Source: Rhodospirillaceae bacterium
GTDB lineage: Bacteria > Pseudomonadota > Alphaproteobacteria > Rhodospirillales > 2-02-FULL-58-16
NCBI GenBank assembly: GCA_013349695.1
Contig: DUZD01000001.1
Coordinates: 1-45,819 of the forward strand
DNA length: 45,819 nucleotides
Direction: 5' to 3'
Shown here: positions 40,728-45,819 of the stretch, one piece after another
How positions within the stretch are numbered: the stretch's first letter is position 1
Layout of the letters: every line of letters begins with the position of its first letter
The notes under the pieces: generated by a model
What the model saw: only the letters and a program-made list of their open reading frames with translations
Told to the model about the DNA's origin: nothing
The model's database searches: none
Translations under genes and position numbers: made by a program

Positions 40728-42863
40728 ATGATGTTTAAGGAATTCAGAAAAGAAATCGAATGGGGCGGCCGCCGCCTCGTCCTGGAGAGTGGCAAGATCG
40801 GCCGCCAAGCCGACGGCTCCGTCATGGCAAGCTACGGTGAAACCAAGGTGTTGTGCACGGTCGTCGGCGAGAGGGTTCCTCGCCAGGGGATCGATTTTTT
40901 TCCCCTTTCCGTGCATTACCAGGAGAAGACCTTTGCCGCCGGCAAAATCCCCGGCGGCTTTTTCAAGCGCGAAGGCCGGCCCAGCGAAAAGGAAACGCTC
41001 ACCTCGCGCCTGATCGACCGGCCGATCCGCCCCCTTTTCGCCGATGGCTACAAAAATGAAACCCAGATCATTTGCACGGTCCTCTCCCATGACATGGAGA
41101 ACAACCCGGATATCGTCGCCATGATCGGCTCGTCGGCGGCGCTGACTCTTTCTGGGTTGCCGTTCATGGGGCCCATCGGCGGATGCCGTGTCGGCTATAT
41201 CGCCGGCGAGTACGTGCTCAATCCGAAAACCGAAGAGTTGTCGGCGAGCGAGCTCGATATAGTGGTTGCCGGAACAACCGAAGGCGTGCTGATGGTCGAA
41301 TCGGAAGCCAAGGAGCTTTCGGAAAAAGTCATGCTGGACGCGGTGATGTTTGGCCATAAGGCCATCCAGCCGGTCATCGAGGCCCTCATCGAACTGGCGG
41401 AAGCCTGCGCCAAGGATCCCTGGGAGCAATCCCCGCCGCCCGCCGGCAAGCAGGAAATCACCGAACGGGTTGCCGCGATGGCCGGGGACGGCCTGCGCGA
41501 GGCCTACGACGAAAGCGACAAAATAACCCGCCTCGACAAGGTGGCGGCCATCAAGGAACAAACGACGGCGGAATTGAACGCCGACGAATCCATCGACCGG
41601 GAGTTGCTGGCGGAGATCATTGGGGAGGTCTTCAAGGATTTGGCGAAGGGCATCGTCCGCCGCAATATTCTCCAAACCGGACGGCGTATCGACGGTCGCG
41701 ACACCAGCACCGTCCGCTCCATTGCCGCCGAAGTGGGGCTGCTTCCGCGCGCCCACGGCAGCGCCCTTTTTACCCGCGGCGAGACACAGGCGATTGTCGT
41801 CACGACGCTCGGAACCGGGCATGACGAGCAGCGCATTGACGCCCTCGATGGTGACTACTACGAGCATTTCCTGCTGCACTACAATTTTCCGCCCTATTGC
41901 GTTGGTGAAGCCGGCCGTTTCGGTTTTACCGGCCGCCGCGAGGTCGGCCACGGCAAGCTGGCCTGGCGGGCCATTCATCCCATACTGCCAAAAAAGGAGG
42001 ATTTCCCTTACACCATTCGGGTGGTTTCGGAGATCACCGAATCCAACGGTTCGTCCTCCATGGCGACCGTCTGCGGCACATCGCTGGCGTTGATGGACGC
42101 GGGCGTCCCGTTAAAGCGCCCGGTGGCCGGCATTGCCATGGGTTTGATCAAGGAAAACGACGGCGTCGCCGTGCTTTCCGATATTCTCGGCGACGAGGAT
42201 CACTTGGGCGACATGGACTTCAAGGTGGCCGGCACCGAGCAGGGCATCACATCCCTGCAGATGGACATCAAGATCACCTCGATCGCCGAGGACATCATAA
42301 GGGAAGCCCTGACGCAGGCCCGCGAAGGACGTATGCACATCCTGGGCGAGATGGCCAAGGCTCTTGCCGGCGCCCGCGACAACGTCAGCGAGAATGCCCC
42401 ACGGATCACCGTGATCACCATCAACCGGGATAAAATCCGCGAGATTATCGGCCCGGGCGGCAAGATGATCCGCGAAATCTGCGATACCACCGGCGCCAAA
42501 GTGGATGTTGACGACGACGGCACGGTGACGGTCGCGGCGGTCGACGAGAAAGCCTCCCAGGCCGCCGTCGATTGGATCAAGAGCATCACCGCCGAGCCCG
42601 AGATCGGAGCGTTCTATACAGGCAAGGTGGTGAAAACCGTTGATTTCGGGGCTTTTGTCAACTTCTTGGGCAGCAAGGACGGTCTCGTTCACATCAGCGA
42701 ACTGGCGCCCAGGCGGGTCAATAAAACCACCGACATCGTCAACGTCGGCGATATGGTGAAAGTCAAGCTGATCGGCATCGATGACCGGGGCAAAGTCAAG
42801 CTGTCGATGAAGGCGGTCGATCAAAGCACCGGCGATGATATTTCGGGCCAGGCGTCGCGATGA
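40728..42863 (+). CDS. pnp: Polyribonucleotide nucleotidyltransferase (PNPase)
   Basis: PNPase degrades RNA phosphorolytically from the 3' end and is a core part of the degradosome. The 711-residue product has two RNase PH domains. The first has GKIPGGFFKREGRPSEKETL and TSRLIDRPIRPLF. The second has GRRIDGRDTSTVRSIAAEVG, then LFTRGETQAIVVTTLGTG and IAMGLIKENDGVAVLSDILG, EDHLGDMDFKVAGT. KH (about 555-610, IIGPGGKMIREICDTTGAKV) and S1 (about 620-690, FYTGKVVKTVDFGAFVNFLG) domains follow. Two consecutive ATGs (40728 and 40731) can serve as start. Confidence 0.98.
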   Translation: MMFKEFRKEIEWGGRRLVLESGKIGRQADGSVMASYGETKVLCTVVGERVPRQGIDFFPLSVHYQEKTFAAGKIPGGFFKREGRPSEKETLTSRLIDRPIRPLFADGYKNETQIICTVLSHDMENNPDIVAMIGSSAALTLSGLPFMGPIGGCRVGYIAGEYVLNPKTEELSASELDIVVAGTTEGVLMVESEAKELSEKVMLDAVMFGHKAIQPVIEALIELAEACAKDPWEQSPPPAGKQEITERVAAMAGDGLREAYDESDKITRLDKVAAIKEQTTAELNADESIDRELLAEIIGEVFKDLAKGIVRRNILQTGRRIDGRDTSTVRSIAAEVGLLPRAHGSALFTRGETQAIVVTTLGTGHDEQRIDALDGDYYEHFLLHYNFPPYCVGEAGRFGFTGRREVGHGKLAWRAIHPILPKKEDFPYTIRVVSEITESNGSSSMATVCGTSLALMDAGVPLKRPVAGIAMGLIKENDGVAVLSDILGDEDHLGDMDFKVAGTEQGITSLQMDIKITSIAEDIIREALTQAREGRMHILGEMAKALAGARDNVSENAPRITVITINRDKIREIIGPGGKMIREICDTTGAKVDVDDDGTVTVAAVDEKASQAAVDWIKSITAEPEIGAFYTGKVVKTVDFGAFVNFLGSKDGLVHISELAPRRVNKTTDIVNVGDMVKVKLIGIDDRGKVKLSMKAVDQSTGDDISGQASR

Positions 42864-42991
42864 TCCTGGCAGGGGGTGAAATGGCGGGGAAGCGTGACTA
42901 GATACTTATTATGAAAATCGCCATGCGCCGCCGGAATCCCCTGATCGAATCGGGCAACGACCGGCATAAAACATTTTGAGGGCTTGTTCTA

Positions 42992-44389
42992 GTGAAGCCT
43001 CTTGAACCCATGGTCATATCGGGGCGCGAAGTCCTGCCCCTGGTCGAAGGCGGCAAAGGCATCGCGGTTTCCAACGGCGAGAGCGCCGGCGCATGGGTGG
43101 CGGCCGGAGCTGTCGGTACGGCTTCCGCCATCAACGCCGATTCCTATAACCGGCAAGGAGACCCGATCAAGCAGGTGTATCATGGCAAGACGCGGCGCAA
43201 GCGCCAGGAGGAACTGATCGCCTACGCCATCCGGGGCGGCATTGCACAGGCCCGGATCGCCCATGAAACATCCGGCGGCAAAGGCCCTTTGCTTATGAAC
43301 TTTCTGTGGGAAGCCGGCGGCACCGCCAGCATCCTGCAAGCCATCCTGGAAGGGGCCAAGGGTTTGGTTCACGGCATTGTTTGCGGCGCCGGCATGCCCT
43401 TCCGGCTGGCCGAAATCACCAGCAGGTACAAAGTCTATTATTACCCCATCATTTCATCGGCGCGCGCCTTCAGCGTGCTTTGGAAGCGCGCCTATCACAA
43501 TTATGCCGACTGGTTCGGAGGGGTGGTCTACGAGGATCCCTGGCTGGCCGGCGGACACAACGGGCTTAGCAATTCCGAAACCCCCGATTCTCCCCAGGAT
43601 CCTTTTTCCCGGGTCCGCGAACTGCGCGCCGTCATGCGGGGCATCGGTCAAGGCGAGACGCCCATCTTCATGGCCGGCGGCTTATGGTTTTTGCGGGACT
43701 GGCAGGATTGGGTCGGCAACAAGGAACTGGGGCCCATCGCTTTCCAGTTCGGGACGCGGACAATCCTGACCCAGGAAAGTCCGGTTTCGGAAAAGTGGAA
43801 GAAAAAACTCCTCTCCCTGAAGGAAGGAGACGTGCTTCTCAACCGGTTCAGCCCCACCGGCTTCTATTCGTCGGCGGTCAGTAACAGTTTCCTTGCGGAA
43901 CTGGTGGAACGGAATAAACACCAAGTGTGTTTTTCCCGGCGGCCGACGAACGAATACACCGCCGCGCTGCCCGTCGGCGCCCGCGGCCGGCTGGTCTATC
44001 TCATGCCCGACGACAAGGCCCGCGCCGACGATTGGATCGCCAAGGGATTCACCGTGGCCATGAAAACCCCCGAATCCACCCTCATTTTCGTGACCCCGGA
44101 AAAATCCACGGAAATCCTTACCGATCAGCGAGATTGCATGGGCTGTTTGTCTTCCTGCAAGTTCAGCAATTGGTCCCAAAACGAAAACGGCTCTACCGGC
44201 AAGAAAGCGGATCCCCGGTCGTTTTGCATCCAAAAGACCTTGCAGTCCATCGCCCATGACGGAGGCCTGGAGGACAACCTGATGTTTTCCGGCCACAACG
44301 CCTATAAGTTCGCCACCGATCCGTTTTACGATAACGGTTTCATCCCCTCGGTCCGGCAACTGGTCGAGCGGCTTCAAACCGGAGATTGA
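42992..44389 (+). CDS. NAD(P)H-dependent flavin oxidoreductase (nitronate monooxygenase-like)
   Basis: The 465-residue protein fits the 2-nitropropane dioxygenase/nitronate monooxygenase-like TIM-barrel flavoproteins: an IAVSNGESAGAWVAAGAVGT start, HGIVCGAGMPFRLAEITSRY, PIFMAGGLWFLRDWQDWVGN and ELGPIAFQFGTRTILTQESP. It is longer than typical nitronate monooxygenases. The C-terminal addition holds a cysteine group, CMGCLSSCKFSNWSQ, with another cysteine in RSFCIQKTLQ, which could bind metal or an Fe-S cluster. The substrate is unknown. The GTG at 42992 with GAGGG upstream is the likely start. Confidence 0.8.
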   Translation: MKPLEPMVISGREVLPLVEGGKGIAVSNGESAGAWVAAGAVGTASAINADSYNRQGDPIKQVYHGKTRRKRQEELIAYAIRGGIAQARIAHETSGGKGPLLMNFLWEAGGTASILQAILEGAKGLVHGIVCGAGMPFRLAEITSRYKVYYYPIISSARAFSVLWKRAYHNYADWFGGVVYEDPWLAGGHNGLSNSETPDSPQDPFSRVRELRAVMRGIGQGETPIFMAGGLWFLRDWQDWVGNKELGPIAFQFGTRTILTQESPVSEKWKKKLLSLKEGDVLLNRFSPTGFYSSAVSNSFLAELVERNKHQVCFSRRPTNEYTAALPVGARGRLVYLMPDDKARADDWIAKGFTVAMKTPESTLIFVTPEKSTEILTDQRDCMGCLSSCKFSNWSQNENGSTGKKADPRSFCIQKTLQSIAHDGGLEDNLMFSGHNAYKFATDPFYDNGFIPSVRQLVERLQTGD

Positions 44390-44559
44390 ACACTCTCCGC
44401 CAATTCCCGAAAGCGCGGTTGGACTGAACGGCGGACGCTTTAGTCCGTGTGTCTGGTCGCTTGATGCAGTCTTTATGACTATCCTTCCCGTAGGGTCGGC
44501 ATGGGACCGATCTTTTTTCATCACCAGGAAGGGGACTATCGTCGCCGTTGAGAAAGGGG
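44390..44559. other. Intergenic region before the hypothetical gene at 44560
   Basis: A short stem GGTC...GACC followed by GATCTTTTTTC (about 44492-44519) could be a weak terminator. No other structure is convincing. Confidence 0.3.
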
Positions 44560-45006
44560 ATGCTAAATTCACGAACCAAGTTATCGAGATTCCAGTTGGT
44601 ATTTGAAAAAATTTTACGGATTAAAGCCCCGGACCACCTTATGCGAGCTTGTGCTTCCCTGCCCGCGCTGGTCGCGGAGCTTTACAGGAGCGAGGAAGAA
44701 AAACCGGAAAACAGGGACTTGTTGCGGCAGCTCGTCGGCATTATCCATGGCTTCCAGCCGATAATCTGGTATGCGCCCTGCGAAGCAATTGGCGATGCTG
44801 TCCTAAAGGTCCGGGAGGCAGTGTCCCTCGCCGAGGAAATCAATGCGGAAGCCCTGCCCGCCGTCCAGGAGGACATCGATCACATCGCCACACTTTTGGA
44901 AGCTGCGCTCCCCTTCATCAAGGCGGCGGCCGGCATGAAGCGGGAGGGCTTTGCAGGGGATTACTTCGCCGGCTACCCCAAGGAAGACGCCGCGGGAGCA
45001 TCTTGA
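44560..45006 (+). CDS. Hypothetical alpha-helical protein
   Basis: The 148-residue product is not recognised. It is predicted from composition to be mostly alpha-helical, with acidic and hydrophobic residues alternating (ALVAELYRSEEEKPENRDLL, EEINAEALPAVQEDIDHIAT, LLEAALPFIKAAAGMKREGF). There are no signal peptide, membrane segments or known motifs. The ATG at 44560 follows GAGAAAGGGG; a TTG four codons upstream is also in frame. Codon choice looks like the host's. It stands at the border between core genes and the eroded, IS-bearing right end. Confidence 0.55.
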   Translation: MLNSRTKLSRFQLVFEKILRIKAPDHLMRACASLPALVAELYRSEEEKPENRDLLRQLVGIIHGFQPIIWYAPCEAIGDAVLKVREAVSLAEEINAEALPAVQEDIDHIATLLEAALPFIKAAAGMKREGFAGDYFAGYPKEDAAGAS

Positions 45007-45032
45007 AAAAACCGGTCGGGTGCGGTGACTGA

Positions 45033-45134
45033 ATGAATTGCCCCGCATGGTCGCCGGAGCAGATCGCAGGCATGCTCAGGCTCGAAGGATCAGAGCACAG
45101 CTTCAGCGTCGAGACAATCTGCCATAGACACGAA
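45033..45134 (+). pseudogene. Fragment of an IS30-family transposase
   Basis: The frame begins with AWSPEQIAGMLRLEG, followed shortly by SFSVETI, the WSPEQIAGRL...SxETIY helix-turn-helix segment of IS30 transposases. Nothing of the DDE catalytic domain is found. After about 33 residues the frame continues without similarity to 45323. The usual tyrosine after ETI is cysteine. It is a remnant recognised by motif only. Confidence 0.5.
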
Positions 45135-45454
45135 CCCTTTTTTCGAGCATTGCGCCCGAAAATTCGCCAGATGTTGCGAAGCAACATTCAGCTTAATGGT
45201 TGGGTTGCATTTAAAAGAAAATATCCGATGAGTACGAGTGTGATGATGAAGGCGAAGACTGGGTGCCCGGTGGAGAATTCCTTGTGGCCTATGTGGTCTA
45301 TCATCATGTTGATAACTGTCTAATATGAAGTTGAGAGTTGGCCTTTATATTGACGTAGATGAAATTTCCCAGCGCGCAACGGCGATTTGTTCAACGCAGC
45401 ATTGCATAAAGCGCATGGCTGGAAAACGCATGGCCAAGTCTCTTAAAGCACCGT
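45135..45454. other. Eroded non-coding stretch
   Basis: Base composition is less GC-rich than in the core genes. Short frames exist in several phases (for example a 33-codon one ending at about 45326 with ECDDEGEDWVPGGEF), none recognisable or with a convincing ribosome-binding site. I see no promoter, repeat or RNA gene. Confidence 0.4.
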
Positions 45455-45631
45455 TCCGCCAACGTGCTGATAAAGCAGCACGGCGGCAGGGCGCCTATCC
45501 ACGCGGCGCTGAGAGCCGGTGAACTCCTTGAGGCCGGCGCCATGGAAGGCAAGGCTGTGTGGGTGCGGATCGCGAAGGCGGTTGAAGTGCTGCTTTCGCA
45601 TAAGCAGGCAGACGGCGCGGCTATCCATTAG
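45455..45631 (+). pseudogene. Remnant of a small conserved alphaproteobacterial protein
   Basis: A frame without start codon encodes SANVLIKQHGGRAPIHAALR, then AGELLEAGAMEGKAVWVRIA and KAVEVLL. This matches the pattern of small (about 60-70 residues) uncharacterised alphaproteobacterial proteins reading ANxLIxxHGxxAxIxAAxRA...DGxxVWxRIxxAIxxL. In-frame codons run back only to a stop near 45420, with no ATG. It is therefore probably a 5'-truncated relic; the function of the family is unknown. Confidence 0.45.
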
Positions 45632-45716
45632 GCCGGCAATCTGAATTGAGATGGTCGGCTTACGGCCACAAAGCAGACCTTAAACGCCGCCTCCTGAAAC
45701 CGCCGTTAATGACCCA

Positions 45717-45819
45717 GGCTGTGTAAAAACGGGATGCATGATATGATTCTCCCATAGTTTTAGCGGGAGGTCTTTATGAAGCGTTTTGTTGAGGGAGAAG
45801 ACCGCAGCCAGAGCACTTT
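45717..45819 (+). mobile_element. Left end of an IS1182-type insertion sequence (runs off window)
   Basis: The sequence GGCTGTGTAAAAACGGG at about 45717 looks like the outer inverted repeat of an IS1182/IS5-like element. GGGAGG (ribosome-binding site) and an ATG follow at 45776. The element continues beyond the window, so the right end and target duplication cannot be checked. Confidence 0.6.
45776..45819 (+). CDS. IS1182-family transposase, first 14 codons only
   Basis: Translation reads MKRFVEGEDRSQSTF at the window edge (the final codon is incomplete). The pattern (R/K)xVEGEDRSQxTL is the usual N-terminus of IS1182-family transposases. GGGAGG seven bases upstream supports the start. Whether the gene is intact cannot be told. 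Confidence 0.65.
   Translation, partial: MKRFVEGEDRSQST

Noticed and set aside
1..45819. CRISPR arrays, rRNA or tRNA genes, prophage or defence systems
   Set aside because: I found no regularly spaced repeats, no cloverleaf-forming sequences and no phage or defence protein signatures on either strand.

Overview
The window is GC-rich chromosomal DNA from an alphaproteobacterium, most likely of the Rhodospirillales type. This rests on gene order: gatCA; ruvX; mutS-glnD-murJ-trpS-nfuA; tsaB-(rimI)-mucR-fur-miaB-phoH-ybeY-corC-lnt-XRE-metK-trmB; rimP-nusA-infB-rbfA-truB-rpsO-pnp. It also rests on the MucR-type regulator and the alphaproteobacterial N-terminus of IF2. No species is claimed. Nearly everything is core housekeeping. 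I see no rRNA, tRNA, CRISPR array, prophage or defence island.

Layout. 1-112: part of a structured repeat element cut by the window edge. 117-1861 (minus): gatA and gatC. 1885-1943: a 59-bp perfect palindrome. 2007-2867 (minus): an SH3-domain exported protein. 3078-4790 (plus): ruvX, the stub of an AEC-family permease and a PfkB sugar/nucleoside kinase. 4850-9171: an envelope-glycan group (two GT9 glycosyltransferases, a methyltransferase and an AmpG-like permease). 9170-9432: a 263-bp composite palindromic element. 9545-10586: a macro-domain protein and a small membrane-associated protein. 10675-19659: mutS, glnD, murJ, trpS and nfuA. 19838-19967: an AT-rich MITE with a perfect 8-bp target duplication. 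20210-22929: a cell-wall group (Bax-like glucosaminidase, polysaccharide deacetylase, VanX-like dipeptidase). 23041-30759: tsaB, a rimI stub, a TusA-like protein, mucR, fur, miaB, phoH, ybeY, corC and lnt. 30962-33670: XRE regulator, metK and trmB. 33677-42863: a sigma70-like promoter and leader hairpin, then rimP, nusA, infB, rbfA, truB, rpsO and pnp. 42992-45006: a flavin oxidoreductase and an unknown protein. 45033-45819: eroded gene fragments and the first codons of an IS1182-type transposase running off the window.

The genes serve translation and RNA metabolism (GatCA, TrpS, MiaB, TsaB, TrmB, RimP, NusA, IF2, RbfA, TruB, S15, PNPase, YbeY, RuvX), envelope building and recycling (MurJ, Lnt, AmpG-like, GT9 enzymes, Bax-like, DdpX-like), nitrogen sensing (GlnD), Fe-S or iron handling (Nfu, Fur) and mismatch repair (MutS). 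Many are tightly packed with ATGA, TAATG or TTGA junctions, suggesting translational coupling. Six genes appear to start with TTG.

The most notable non-coding signal is a roughly 51-nt hairpin module seen three times (12-63, 9224-9274, 9328-9378). Its loop-proximal stem and flanks are conserved, while its 8-bp lower stem changes sequence and mostly keeps pairing. Two inverted copies sit inside one mobile-looking element and the third in what looks like half of a related one. Gene decay is visible in four places: the AEC stub, the rimI stub, the missing ylxR and the right-end fragments.
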